Shown: positions 39,187 to 48,981 of the stretch, in pieces
Layout: each line of letters begins with the position of its first letter
Numbering within the stretch: the stretch's first letter is position 1
NCBI RefSeq assembly: GCF_901472535.1
Contig: NZ_LR590470.1
Span: 4,030,001 to 4,094,000, forward strand
Source of the DNA: Sphingobacterium daejeonense
GTDB taxonomy: Bacteria > Bacteroidota > Bacteroidia > Sphingobacteriales > Sphingobacteriaceae
Length of the DNA: 64,000 nucleotides
Reading direction: 5' to 3'
The notes under the pieces: model-generated
Seen by the model: the letters and a program-made list of their open reading frames with translations, nothing else
Database searches by the model: none
Told to the model about the DNA's origin: nothing
Position numbers and translations under genes: made by a program

Positions 39187-40625
39187 ACGAAATCAAAATC
39201 TAAAGTTATATTGAAATGATCCTTCATGGCTACACGAGCTGCATGAAACCCACACATACCATGAACGCCACCACCCGGAGGTGTTGACGATGATGCAATG
39301 TAAACATTAGGATTTGAAGTCCTATAGGGCGTCAATGAATTTGTTGGTCTTGTAAATAATTGCTTAATATCCATTTGCCCACCACTAATATCACCACCTA
39401 CATAATTAGGATTATACGCTTGCATTTGCATTGTATTCATACTTGACTTAGCTATAATAGTATCCTTAAATCCTGGTGCAAACCTTTCGATTTGATTTTC
39501 TATAGCTTCAGTTCTATCCATTGTTGATCCATGTGGAACATGACAATAAGCCCATCCTGTGTGCTTACCTTCCGGCGCACGTAAGGGATCAAACATTGAT
39601 GGCTGAGAAAAAAGTACAAAAGGCTTATTCACTATTTTACCTTTATAGGTCATAAGTTCGTTATGAGCTATTTCTTCATAAGTATTTCCTATGTGCACAG
39701 TTGCAGCTTGTTGGCATCTTTTGTCTAAGAAAGGCGTTGGATCAGATAATGCCCAATCTATTTTAAAGACACCCATTCCGTATTTAAAATCTCCGAGAGC
39801 TTTACGGTATTTATCTGTAAGATTCAACCCCTTTAGCTTGAGTATTTGTTGAGGTGTCAGATCCACGATTAGGATTTTATGTTTTGGGAGATCTTGCAGA
39901 TTATCGATCCAGCAATTTATTTTGCAGTCACCAGCATTGTTTTGATAGTCTGCTAACATGGCATCAGCGATTGATTGGGAACCCCCTTTAGGGATTAACC
40001 ATCCTGACCGATGTCCCAACGTAGCTAATACCAAACCTATTGCAGAAGTTGCAATTTTTGAAAAAGGAAGCAATCCATGTCCTACCAATCCGGCCCATAA
40101 AGCTCTTCCTTCTTGCGTTTGAAACCTATCAGCAGTAGCATTGGCACTTTTCAAAGCATTCAATCCAAATTTTGCCATCAATAATGGATTTTTTGGAATT
40201 CTCAAAGGCCCAAGAATATCCCCAGATAATTCATACCAATTTTCAACAAGGCCTTGAATTAGGGATTTATATACTTTTGCATCCGGACCGAGTTCGGCAT
40301 ACATTCTATCTAAACTTTTATGTAAGATTGCTGTATTTCCTGAATCTAAGGGATGTGCAAGTTGATAACCGGCACTAATAAATTCTAATCCAGCCTCAGC
40401 AACCATATTGGATCTAAAAAATGGGGACTCCAATGCAAACGGGTGTACAGCAGAACAGACATCATGCTTGAAACCAGGGATTGTGAGTTCTTTCGTTCTC
40501 ATACCTCCCCCAATCATGCTGTCACCTTCTATGATTAAGGTAGTTAATCCTTGTTTTCTCATAGTTAAGGCAGCTGCTAGTCCATTAGGTCCGGAACCAA
40601 TAATTATAGCGTCGTAACTTTTCAA
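39183..40625 (-). CDS. FAD-dependent oxidoreductase, phytoene-desaturase/PYROXD2-like
   Basis: About 480 aa. N-terminal dinucleotide-binding motif IIGSGPNGLAAALTMRKQG and EGDSMIGGGMRTKEL; middle with GHRSGWLIPKGGSQSIADAM; C-terminal FAD contact SSSTPPGGGVHGMCGFHAARVA. This matches the PYROXD2 branch of the CrtI-like amine-oxidase superfamily. No ATG fits. The open frame extends upstream to a GTG at 40703 that lies inside the terminator of the previous gene, so I choose the TTG at 40625, one codon cluster before the FAD motif. The true start may be hidden by a base error. Confidence 0.8.
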   Translation of the reverse strand: MKSYDAIIIGSGPNGLAAALTMRKQGLTTLIIEGDSMIGGGMRTKELTIPGFKHDVCSAVHPFALESPFFRSNMVAEAGLEFISAGYQLAHPLDSGNTAILHKSLDRMYAELGPDAKVYKSLIQGLVENWYELSGDILGPLRIPKNPLLMAKFGLNALKSANATADRFQTQEGRALWAGLVGHGLLPFSKIATSAIGLVLATLGHRSGWLIPKGGSQSIADAMLADYQNNAGDCKINCWIDNLQDLPKHKILIVDLTPQQILKLKGLNLTDKYRKALGDFKYGMGVFKIDWALSDPTPFLDKRCQQAATVHIGNTYEEIAHNELMTYKGKIVNKPFVLFSQPSMFDPLRAPEGKHTGWAYCHVPHGSTMDRTEAIENQIERFAPGFKDTIIAKSSMNTMQMQAYNPNYVGGDISGGQMDIKQLFTRPTNSLTPYRTSNPNVYIASSSTPPGGGVHGMCGFHAARVAMKDHFNITLDFDFV

Positions 40626-40684
40626 ATTAGTTGGATAAATTCTAAAGTTAAGACAATCAAATGGTAAACAGACAAGTTTGGGGA

Positions 40685-40712
40685 CAAAAAAAAGCCCCTT
40701 CACAGGGGCTTT
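40685..40712 (-). terminator. terminator of the beta-oxidation operon
   Basis: On the minus strand, stem AAAGCCCCT/AGGGGCTTT with a 4-nt loop and eight Ts, 20 bp after the acyl-CoA dehydrogenase stop. Confidence 0.9.
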
Positions 40713-40734
40713 TATTCATAATCAACCTTAATAC

Positions 40735-42529
40735 TTAGAAACAGTATTTATTTTCTTCAATAAGTTTTTTTGCAATTCTTTGGCGTGCTTCTTTTAAGTT
40801 AAATGGTTGCGCTTTAGTAAATCGGCGTAATCCCACCAACATCATATTTAATTCATCGCCTTCAGCGAATGAATATAGTGCTTCTTTACCTGCTGCATTT
40901 ACTTTGTCAATTGCACCGTAAAGATATATTTTTGCCATATCTGCGGCATAATCGGCATGTTCACCTGGTTGTGTATGCTGTAATTTTTCTGCGCGTAATA
41001 GCACAGATTCTGCGACATAAATGTACCCAATGATATCTGCAATATTCATTAATATTTCTTGTTCTTTCGCTAACGACATCATCAACTTTTGCACCGCTGC
41101 TCCAGCTATCATTAAGCCTGCTTTTTTGAGGTTTGCAACAATTTTTTTTCTCTGCTTCAAAAGGAGCATCATCTTCAGCTCCAAAATCAGGAATTGACAT
41201 CAACTCACCTGCTACAGCCTGTGCTGGTCCCATTAGGTCTAACTCCCCTTTCATGGCACGTTTTAGCAACATATCCACTACTAATAGCCTGTTTACCTCA
41301 TTGGTACCTTCGAATATTCTATTGATACGTGCATCACGATACGCTCTTTCCATTGGTGCTTCCGCTGAGTATCCCATCCCACCGTAGATTTGCACGCCTT
41401 CGTCTACTACATAATCTAGCATTTCTGAGCACCAGACTTTGATAATAGCACACTCAATAGCAAATTGTTCAACCGATTTCAATTTTGCTTTTGCTTCATC
41501 CATTCCAGATGCAATCAGCGCATCAAAAGCATCATCAATATTTTGTCCTGCACGATATGCTGCGGATTCATTTGCAAACAAACGGGTTGCCATTTCTGCC
41601 AATTTATAACGTATTGCTCCAAATTTTGAAATTGGCAGATTGAACTGCACTCTTTCATTGGCATAATTGATAGCAGTATTCAAAACAGAGCGTGCAGAAC
41701 CAATTGTTGCTGCTCCTAATTTGATACGTCCTATATTCAAGATATTAACTGCTATTTTAAATCCATTTTCTCTGTCTGACAGCATGTTTTCGACAGGAAC
41801 TGGGCAGTCATTGAAGAATATTTGTCGTGTTGAAGACCCTTTGATTCCTAATTTATGTTCTTCAGGATTCATTGATATTCCTCCGAAATCTTTTTCTACG
41901 ATAAATGCTGATAGGTTTTTGTCGTCGTCAATTTTAGCAAATACAATAAAAACATCAGCAAATCCACCATTTGTAATCCACATTTTCTGTCCATTGATCA
42001 AATAATGTGTTCCTTCGGCGTTTAATTTTGCTGAAGTACGTCCAGAGTTAGCATCAGATCCTGAGTTAGGTTCTGTCAAACAATAAGCAGCTTTCCATTC
42101 TCCGGTTCCCAATTTGGGGATGTATTTTGCTTTTTGTTCAGCATTTCCATAATACAGGATTGGTAAAGTTCCGATTCCTGTATGTGCTGATAATGCTACT
42201 GCGAAGGAGAATCCTCCACCTACTGCATCCGCTACCAACATGGATGTATTGAAGTTTTTACCGAAACCGCCATATTCTTCAGGGATTGATACTCCCAACA
42301 TTCCCAATTCTCCAGATTTGTCCATTAGGCTTTGCATCAATCCTTCTTCTTGTGCATCAATACGGTCTAGTTTATTTAAGACTTCCGTATCCAAGAAATC
42401 GATACAGGTTTGACGAATCATTTTTGCTTCTTCATCAAACTCCTCAGGGATGAAAATATCTGAATATGCTGTTTCGCGGATTACAAATTCTCCGCCTTTA
42501 ATTGCTTTATTTTTTACTTCTTCGCTCAT
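40735..42529 (-). pseudogene. long-type acyl-CoA dehydrogenase, single-base insertion
   Basis: Flavoprotein catalysing the first step of fatty-acid beta-oxidation. The first frame shows FAD and substrate segments AAYCLTEPNSGSDANSG and QKMWITNGGFADVF, and the catalytic Glu at about 408 in RIFEGTNEVNR. At the A8 run 41142-41149 the frame breaks; with seven As it continues as EAEKKIVANLKKAGLMIAG into a C-terminal helical domain ending ENKYCF at 40735. Repaired, the protein is 597 aa, matching the VLCAD-like bacterial enzymes with a C-terminal extension. Third enzyme gene of the operon, after the thiolase. Confidence 0.9.
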
Positions 42530-42596
42530 GATTCTTTTTGTTTAGAATAAGTGAACAAGCACCTTCTTCTGTTATATATTTTGTTAATACTTTATT

Positions 42597-43769
42597 TTAC
42601 AATAATTCAAATATTCCTGCTGCACCTTGTCCTGTTCCCACACACATTGTTACCATTCCATATTTCTTACCTCTTCTTCTAAGTTCGTGTAATACTTGCA
42701 CGGTTAATTTTGCTCCGGTACAGCCTAACGGGTGTCCTAAAGCGATTGCACCGCCGTTTACATTTACTTTTTCTTCATCGAGTTCCAATTCTCTGATTAC
42801 TGCTAAAGACTGAGAAGCGAATGCTTCATTCAATTCGAACAGGTCAATATCTTCTTTTTTCAAACCTGCTTGTTCCAATGCTTTTGGTATTGCCACGACA
42901 GGCCCGATTCCCATGATTCGAGGCGGTACCCCTGCCACTGCATAGCTTACAAGTTTAGCAATTGGTTTAAGGTTCAACTCTTTCATTTTCTTTTCTGATA
43001 CGACCAAGACGAAAGCTGCTCCGTCCGACGTTTGGGATGAGTTACCAGCAGTTACTGAACCTTTGGCATCAAATACTGGGCGTAATTTTGCCAATGCTTC
43101 CAGCGATGTATCAGCACGTGGACCTTCATCGGTATCAACGACATATTCTTTTGTTGCCATTTTACCATCTTTCACGTAGTTTTCCTTGATGGTAATAGGC
43201 ACAATTTCTTCTTTGAACTTACCTTCTTTTATTGCTGCTACAGCTTTTTGGTTGGACTTAAGCGCAAATTTATCTTGGTCTTCTCTAGACACATGGTAAT
43301 CTTTGGCCACTGCTTCCGCCGTTAGTCCCATTCCCCAGTACCAATCTGGATGTTCTTTAGAAACCACAGGGTTAGGCACAATCTTCCATCCTCCGAATGG
43401 CATTCCTGACATGATCTCAACACCACCTGCCACTATCATATCAGCCATTCCAGATTTTATTTTTGCCACTGCTGTTGCAATAGTTTCTAAACCGGATGCA
43501 CAGTACCTGTTCACAGTTATTCCTGGAACTTTGTCCGTATCGAGTCCCATTAGGGATATAAAACGACCGATATTTAGGCCTTGTTCAGCTTCTGGCATTG
43601 CATTTCCGACGATTACATCGTCGATATCTTCTTTATTTACATTTGGTACAGATGCCATTAAGTGTTTAATTACATCAGCTGCCAAATCATCCGCACGAGT
43701 AAATCTGAAGCCTCCTCTTGGAGCTTTTCCTACCGCTGAGCGAAATCCTGCTATTATGTATGCTTCCAT
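42597..43769 (-). CDS. fadA: acetyl-CoA C-acyltransferase (thiolase)
   Basis: 390-aa thiolase carrying out the last, chain-shortening step of beta-oxidation. The acyl-accepting Cys90 is in VNRYCASGLE, the catalytic His in ALGHPLGCTGAK and the second Cys in MCVGTGQGAAG. MIVAGGVEIMSG is also typical. It lies 67 bp upstream of the acyl-CoA dehydrogenase and downstream of the hydratase/dehydrogenase gene, from which it is separated by a 520-bp insert carrying a four-helix-bundle gene. Confidence 0.95.
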   Translation of the reverse strand: MEAYIIAGFRSAVGKAPRGGFRFTRADDLAADVIKHLMASVPNVNKEDIDDVIVGNAMPEAEQGLNIGRFISLMGLDTDKVPGITVNRYCASGLETIATAVAKIKSGMADMIVAGGVEIMSGMPFGGWKIVPNPVVSKEHPDWYWGMGLTAEAVAKDYHVSREDQDKFALKSNQKAVAAIKEGKFKEEIVPITIKENYVKDGKMATKEYVVDTDEGPRADTSLEALAKLRPVFDAKGSVTAGNSSQTSDGAAFVLVVSEKKMKELNLKPIAKLVSYAVAGVPPRIMGIGPVVAIPKALEQAGLKKEDIDLFELNEAFASQSLAVIRELELDEEKVNVNGGAIALGHPLGCTGAKLTVQVLHELRRRGKKYGMVTMCVGTGQGAAGIFELL

Positions 43770-43776
43770 GTCTAAT

Positions 43777-43810
43777 TAGATATTAGATGTGAGATATGAG
43801 ATTTGAGATA
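43777..43810 (+). repeat. GAGATGT-like heptad tract, left flank of the four-helix-bundle gene
   Basis: TAGATATTAGATGTGAGATA and following degenerate heptads, including GAGATTTGAGATA, lie between fadA and the four-helix-bundle gene. The matching tract on the other side (44256-44284) is in the opposite orientation. Confidence 0.7.
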
Positions 43811-43869
43811 GTAGAAAATCCATAGCTCACTATTATTGATTTATCCTTTGTTATTTAAAGGGTCAATTA

Positions 43870-44235
43870 TTAATTATTTTTATTTTTTGTCAGCTTTCTT
43901 TGAAAGCCATAAATCATTTTTTGGATTTGAGTTAATCTGATATAAATATCTTCAGCATCATTTTTTTCAATTAAGCCTAATTTAGCAGCTATGAGTATTT
44001 GGGTTAACAATTCATAGGAAGAACCAACAGCTACACCTAAAAAATGGTTAAACTCTTTATCAGAATTTCTGCCAGCCCCTTCAGCTATATTTGAAGCAAT
44101 TGAAACTGCTGATCTTTTTATTTGTGAGGATAAACCGAATCTTTCATCGTTAGGAAAATTTGCCACTATTCTATATATTTCTGTTGAAAGATCTATTGCC
44201 ATATGCCAAATTTTAATATCCTCGATTTTATGCAC
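43870..44235 (-). CDS. four helix bundle protein (23S rRNA intervening-sequence family)
   Basis: 121 aa fitting the S23/IVP four-helix-bundle family: IKIWHMAIDLSTEIYRI, FPNDERFGLSSQIKRSAVSI, ASNIAEGAGRNSDKEFNHFL, then a final pair of helices. These proteins form pentamers and were first found encoded inside 23S rRNA introns; related ones accompany diversity-generating retroelements (Avd). Here the gene stands inside a fatty-acid operon, between fadB- and fadA-type genes, with heptad repeat tracts in inverted orientation on both sides. No reverse transcriptase is nearby. Confidence 0.9.
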   Translation of the reverse strand: MHKIEDIKIWHMAIDLSTEIYRIVANFPNDERFGLSSQIKRSAVSIASNIAEGAGRNSDKEFNHFLGVAVGSSYELLTQILIAAKLGLIEKNDAEDIYIRLTQIQKMIYGFQRKLTKNKNN

Positions 44236-44255
44236 TTTATTTATCGTTTAATATC

Positions 44256-44284
44256 GCAAATCTCACTTCTCAAATCTCAAATCC
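44256..44284 (-). repeat. GAGATGT-like heptad tract, right flank of the four-helix-bundle gene (inverted)
   Basis: On the minus strand GGATTTGAGATTTGAGAAGT followed by GAGATTTGC starts 5 bp after the stop of the hydratase/dehydrogenase gene. It shares GAGATTTGAGA with the tract at 43777-43810 in reverse orientation. Confidence 0.65.
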
Positions 44285-44289
44285 AGAAA

Positions 44290-46717
44290 CTAGTTTCTAA
44301 GCGGCTTCCCGGTGGTCAACATTGCTTGTATTCTTTCTAGGGTTTTGCGGGTTGCGCAGAGTTCAAGGAATGCTTTGCGTTCCATGTCTAGAAGGTATTG
44401 CTCGTCGACTTCGGTTGGTTGTGAGAGGTCTCCTCCGCACATAACCCAGCCTAGTTTTTCTGAGATTAATTTATCGTGTTCTGAGATGTAGTGTCCTGCT
44501 TCCATTGATGATGCTCCTACATATACGATTCCTAGTCCTTGGTCTCCCAATACTTTGATGTCCTTGCGTTTTGCTGGCTGGACATAACCTGCATCTGCAA
44601 GCTCTAATGCTTTTGCTTTTGCGTCTGCCAATAAGCGAGAACGGTTCATTGTAATGGCATATTTTCCTTCCTGCAGGTAGCCTAGCTCGAATGCTTCTAC
44701 TGCTGATGTTGAAACTTTTGCTTGTCCAATGGTTAAGAAACGATCTTTTAGGAAGTTCTGATCAATTTGATCTGGACGGAAATCGTCTGATGCTCTTAAT
44801 GCAAATTCCTTAGAACCGCCACCACCAGGGATTACACCAACTCCAAATTCTACTAATCCCATATATGTTTCAGCATGTAACTGCACAAAGTCGGCATGCA
44901 TTGAGAATTCACATCCACCACCTAATGTCATTTGGAATGGTGCTGCTACGACAGGAATTGCAGAGTATCTCAGGCGCATTGATGTATCTTGGAACATTTT
45001 CACCGCCATATTCAACTCGTCATAATCTTGTTCAACAGCCATCATGAAAATCATTCCGATATTGGCACCTGCGGAAAAGTTCTTTCCATCATTTGAGATT
45101 ACCAAACCACGATATTCTTTTTCAGCAAGGTCAATTGCTTTATTCAATCCTTGTATGACATCTCCACCAATTGTATTCATTTTCGTATGGAACTCACAGT
45201 TAATGATTCCATCACCAAGATCTATAATTGATACACCGGAGTTTTTCCATATTGTTTTTCCTTCTCGGATATGGTCAAGTACAATTAGGTCTTCAGTTCC
45301 AGGGATTGGGAGATATGATTTGGATTCAATATCATAGTAATGGCGGACACCATTTTCCACTTTATAGAAGCTTTCGAATCCAGCATCCAACATATCTTTT
45401 ACCCATTGAGCAACTTCGCCTGTTTGACCTGGGATTCTTTTTTCTTCATTTTTGATTTTTTCAATTGTTTCTCTAACACCTAAAGCGTCCCATACTTCAA
45501 AAGGTCCAATTTCCCAGCCGAATCCAGCTCTCATTGCATCGTCAATTCTGAAGAAGTTGTCTGTTATTTCTGGCACACGGTTGGAGACATATTCGAACAA
45601 AGGATAATGCATTGCTCTGAAAAGTTCTGCGGCTTTATCTGTTCCTTGTTCGTATACTTTCATTCTCTTTCTGATGTCTTCAACAGGTTTCGTTGCTTCG
45701 AGAGTTGAGGACTTCACTTTTTGTTGAGGGCCGTACGTGAGGTCTTTTAAGTTTAGTGATAGGATTTCAGAATTTCCTTTGTCGTCTTTTACTTTTTCAT
45801 AGAACCCTTTTTTTAGTTTTTTCACCTAGCCATTTATTTTCGACCATTTTGCTGATGAATTCAGGCAGGATGAATACACCTTTAGCTTCATCATCAGGGG
45901 CATTTTGTTCCAATCCTTTGGCAACATTCACCAAAGTATCTAATCCTACGACATCTGCGGTTCTGAAAGTTGCTGATTTAGGGTGTCCCATTGCTGGTCC
46001 GGTATATTTATCAACTTCTTCTACTGTTAGTCCTAATTTCTCTACGAGATGAGTCACAGCGAGCATTGAATATACCCCGATTCTATTTCCGATGAACGCT
46101 GGTGTATCTTTACACAATACGACGGTTTTTCCGAGCATTTTATCCCCATATTCGATTAGGAAATCCACCACTTCTTTTTTTGTGTCTTTTGTGGGAATAA
46201 TTTCCAATAAAGGAAGATAACGTGGTGGATTGAAGAAGTGTGTTCCACAGAAATTTTCTTTGAAGTCTTGTGATCTACCTTCTTCCATCAAATGAATTGG
46301 AATACCGGATGTATTCGTTGTGATCAAAGTTCCAGGTTTCCGGAATTGTTCTACCTTATCAAAAACGGATTTTTTGATGTCCAAACGTTCTACAACCACT
46401 TCGATAGTCCAATCTGCCTGTGCAATTTTGCTCATATCGTCATCAAAGTTTCCGGTTGTAATACGCGTTGCGAAGGACTTGCTATATAAAGGTGCGGGGT
46501 TTGATTTTATTGCTGTATCCAGAGATTGATTTACAATTCTGTTTCTTACTGCTGGGCTTTCCAATGTCAAACCTTTAGCTTCTTCAGCTGGTAACAGTTC
46601 TTTTGGCACAATATCCAAAAGCAATACCTCTAAACCTATATTAGCAAAGTGGCAAGCAATTCGAGAGCCCATCACTCCGGATCCCAATACAGCTACTTTT
46701 TTAATATTTCTATTCAT
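44290..46717 (-). pseudogene. 3-hydroxyacyl-CoA dehydrogenase/enoyl-CoA hydratase (FadN-like), single-base insertion
   Basis: Bifunctional beta-oxidation enzyme with the dehydrogenase half first: NAD-binding VAVLGSGVMGSRIACHFANIG (about 8-28), TNTSGIPIH, GTHFFNPPRYLPLLEI and the DTPAFIGNRIG helix. Further C-terminal dehydrogenase repeats follow, then the crotonase domain with SNDGKNFSAGANIGM and EFGVGVIPGGGGSKEFALRA. This order is that of Bacillus FadN. The two frames meet at an A7 run (T7 at 45808-45814); with six As it reads GEKTKKGFYEKVKDD. Repaired length is 808 aa, normal for FadN-like proteins. It probably works with the thiolase and acyl-CoA dehydrogenase downstream. Confidence 0.9.
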
Positions 46718-46739
46718 ATCACGTATATTTTCTTATTTA

Positions 46740-47204
46740 TTAAGGTTCAATTTGCACTTCAGGCGAATAATTCGTTGCCACTTCATTGATTTTTTTCAAG
46801 AATTTGACTAGTGTAGCTTTTTCTTTTTCAGAGAAAGAAGTATTTAGATACTCATTAAATTCTCTTACTACATCTTTGGCGACTTTTCTTTTTTCTCGTC
46901 CTAGATCTGTTAGATATACTTTTACGGATCTTTTATCAGTATCTGATGTTTCCCTATATATAAAACCTAGGCTTTCGAGGTTATTTAGTACTCGAGACAA
47001 TGATGTTGTTTTCACTCCTGTTGAGTTTGCGATCTGCGATACTGGAGTACCATCTCGATGTATGTTAATCAAAATATAACCTGCAGCCTGAGTAAAGCCA
47101 TGTTGAGAGGCTATTACATTATATTTGTTGGCAACAGTTTGCCATGCTGTCTTTAAGAAATAATCGATGGTGTTGTCTTGGCTCATATTCGGGTTTTCTA
47201 ACAT
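46740..47204 (-). CDS. MarR family transcriptional regulator of the beta-oxidation operon
   Basis: 154 aa (148 if the internal ATG at 47186 is used). Winged-helix MarR fold: GYILINIHRDGTPVSQIANS, recognition helix VKTTSLSRVLNNLESLGFIYR and wing ETSDTDKRSVKVYLTDLGRE. First gene of the operon, 22 bp before the hydratase/dehydrogenase. Location suggests that it senses acyl-CoA or fatty acid and represses the operon and perhaps the divergent oxygenase gene, as FadR/MarR-type regulators do; that is inference. Confidence 0.9.
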   Translation of the reverse strand: MLENPNMSQDNTIDYFLKTAWQTVANKYNVIASQHGFTQAAGYILINIHRDGTPVSQIANSTGVKTTSLSRVLNNLESLGFIYRETSDTDKRSVKVYLTDLGREKRKVAKDVVREFNEYLNTSFSEKEKATLVKFLKKINEVATNYSPEVQIEP

Positions 47205-47221
47205 TTATTATGCAAGCATAA

Positions 47222-47252
47222 CAAATTTAAATTATTGAATTGATAAATCAAA
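47222..47252 (-). promoter_or_regulatory. promoter of the marR-fad operon
   Basis: On the minus strand TTTG (47252-47249), 19-bp spacer, TAAATTTG (47229-47222): a full match to the Bacteroidota consensus. The predicted transcription start is near 47215, 11 bp before the longer MarR start. Confidence 0.75.
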
Positions 47253-47429
47253 CAGTTTTGTGATTTTTTAATAAATCCTTGACACAAATAGATAGTTCTT
47301 TATTAAAATGTTCATTTTAATAAAAATAGTATTTAGTGTGGAAAACTTTTAGATATTGGGAATCAAATAATTAATGGTAATTTAATAGTTGTTATGAACA
47401 CTTTATAATTAACGATATTATTATTACAT

Positions 47430-47437
47430 TAACTTTG
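47430..47437 (+). promoter_or_regulatory. promoter -7 box of the 2OG-Fe(II) oxygenase gene
   Basis: TAACTTTG matches TAnnTTTG and overlaps the in-frame ATG at 47435, so the real translation start must be the ATG at 47456. Confidence 0.65.
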
Positions 47438-47455
47438 CATCAAACAAATAAGAAC

Positions 47456-48418
47456 ATGGCATTAGTAAATATCCCGAGATTAGATCTGACACATTATACT
47501 GAAGGCAATTCAGAATTGCGCAAACAATTCGTTGCTGATATCGGCAAGGCTTTTAACGAAACTGGCTTTGTTACGATTTCCAATCATGGTCTATCCCAAG
47601 AATTAATTGATGAGCTATATCAAGTTGTCAAGCAATTTTTTGATCAACCGGAGTCTATCAAAGACAAGTATGAATTCCCTGAACTAGCGGGTCAAAGGGG
47701 ATATACATCGAAAGGGAAAGAAAAAGCTAAAGATTCGAAGACTCCTGATTTAAAAGAATTTTGGCAACGTGGACAGACTATTGTTGGCGAAGAGTATTCA
47801 AAATCAGATTTTCCTGACAACCCTGAAGTTTCTGAATTACCTCGTTTCAATGCTGTCACTGCAGAGATTTACAAGAAATTAGAGGATGCTGGTCGTAATT
47901 TACTGAAAGCAATTGCTACTTATCTTGAATTACCGGAGGATTATTTCGAAAGATTTGTAATCAACGGAAATTCCATTCTTCGAGCGATTCATTATTTTCC
48001 GATTGAAAATCCGGATTCGATTCCAGCGGATGCTGTTCGTGCGGGAGCACATGAGGACATTAATTTGATTACTTTATTGATCGGAGCTAGTGCAGATGGT
48101 TTGGAAGTATTGACCAAAGATGGTGAATGGTTTGCTATCAAAGCAAAAGGCGAGGATATTGTAGTAAATGTTGGCGATATGTTGCAGAGACTAACGAACA
48201 ATAAATTAAAATCTACTACTCACCGTGTTGTTAACCCACCTAGGGAACTGATGAAAACATCACGTTACTCCGTTCCATTTTTCTTGCATCCAAAATCTAG
48301 CATGAGCCTAGCTTCACTGGACTCTTGCATCGATGCTGAACACCCAAAAGCTTATGAAGACTATACTGCAGGTGAATATTTGGATGAAAGATTGAGAGAA
48401 ATTGGGTTGAAGATGTAG
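47456..48418 (+). CDS. 2-oxoglutarate/Fe(II)-dependent oxygenase (isopenicillin N synthase family)
   Basis: 320 aa. N-terminal DIOX_N region (ALVNIPRLDL, then GFVTISNHGLSQELIDELY) and a double-stranded beta-helix core with the Fe ligands His199 and Asp201 (GAHEDINLITLL) and His256 (STTHRVVNP), and the 2OG-binding Arg270 (SRYSVPFF). It belongs to the plant-gibberellin/flavonol and IPNS-like superfamily that is widespread in bacteria; the substrate is unknown. The start is fixed by the promoter box overlapping the upstream ATG. It is divergent from marR. Confidence 0.9.
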   Translation: MALVNIPRLDLTHYTEGNSELRKQFVADIGKAFNETGFVTISNHGLSQELIDELYQVVKQFFDQPESIKDKYEFPELAGQRGYTSKGKEKAKDSKTPDLKEFWQRGQTIVGEEYSKSDFPDNPEVSELPRFNAVTAEIYKKLEDAGRNLLKAIATYLELPEDYFERFVINGNSILRAIHYFPIENPDSIPADAVRAGAHEDINLITLLIGASADGLEVLTKDGEWFAIKAKGEDIVVNVGDMLQRLTNNKLKSTTHRVVNPPRELMKTSRYSVPFFLHPKSSMSLASLDSCIDAEHPKAYEDYTAGEYLDERLREIGLKM

Positions 48419-48420
48419 AG

Positions 48421-48498
48421 GAGATGTGGGATGTGAGATGTGAGATATTAAGCGGGATAAGGATTAGACAAAAGACATTAGACATAAGACATTAGACT
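48421..48498 (+). repeat. GAGATGT-like heptad tract followed by a GACATTA tract
   Basis: GAGATGTGGGATGTGAGATG and continuing heptads start 2 bp after the oxygenase stop. After a short linker comes a second short-period tract (AGACAAAAGACATTAGACAT and on to 48498), period about 7-8. The remaining gap to 48553 holds nothing recognisable. Confidence 0.7.
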
Positions 48499-48553
48499 GG
48501 TTAAAGTTTTGAAGAGGAAAAATCTTTAGCTATGAAGTTTTATAAAAATATAG

Positions 48554-48586
48554 AGGGTTCTGGGTGGTTGCCAGGAACCTTTTTTT
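48554..48586 (+). terminator. terminator downstream of the oxygenase gene
   Basis: Stem GGTTCTGG/CCAGGAACC (one bulge) with a 7-nt loop followed by seven Ts. Confidence 0.75.
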
Positions 48587-48702
48587 GTGGGATTGATGTT
48601 GTTCATCATTTCTTTTTATTAGTTCATCACAAAAATTTTTCGTGCATTGATTCCTTCTATATCATTGTATAAACAAAGAATGATTTATTCAAAAGTGATG
48701 AT

Positions 48703-48981
48703 ATGGTTTTTTATTATTTTATCAAGTTATTTCTTGGTGTGATGGATATGGATGTTCTGAGTGAGTGGACATTTAATGTTTTTCAGTCTGGTGAAAAAGC
48801 TATGATGTCTTATTATGATTATCAAATGATCTATCCTTTTTGCTCTATTGAAGTAAAAGATTTTTCATGTTTAGAATATTCTGACATGAAAAATAGAGAC
48901 AAAGTTCCCTTCCAACTAAATATTGACAATCTTCCCCATGAAACTAATGGGTATTTTTTTACATTTATAGAAGCTATATGA
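48703..48981 (+). CDS. small hypothetical protein coupled to the sensor kinase
   Basis: 92 aa, no recognised family. A hydrophobic N-terminus (VFYYFIKLFLGVMDM) is followed by an aromatic-rich polar part. Its stop codon overlaps the start of the histidine kinase gene (ATGA), the hallmark of translational coupling, and it is the only reading frame in the 280-bp space before the kinase. It could be chance; codon use looks ordinary for the region. Confidence 0.45.
   Translation: MVFYYFIKLFLGVMDMDVLSEWTFNVFQSGEKAMMSYYDYQMIYPFCSIEVKDFSCLEYSDMKNRDKVPFQLNIDNLPHETNGYFFTFIEAI

Noticed and set aside
43870..44235. Four-helix-bundle gene as part of a diversity-generating retroelement
   Set aside because: No reverse transcriptase, template repeat or variable repeat pair is seen within the neighbouring genes.
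44865..47079. Long plus-strand frames opposite the beta-oxidation genes
   Set aside because: Antisense shadows of well-conserved coding sequence, without their own domains or starts.
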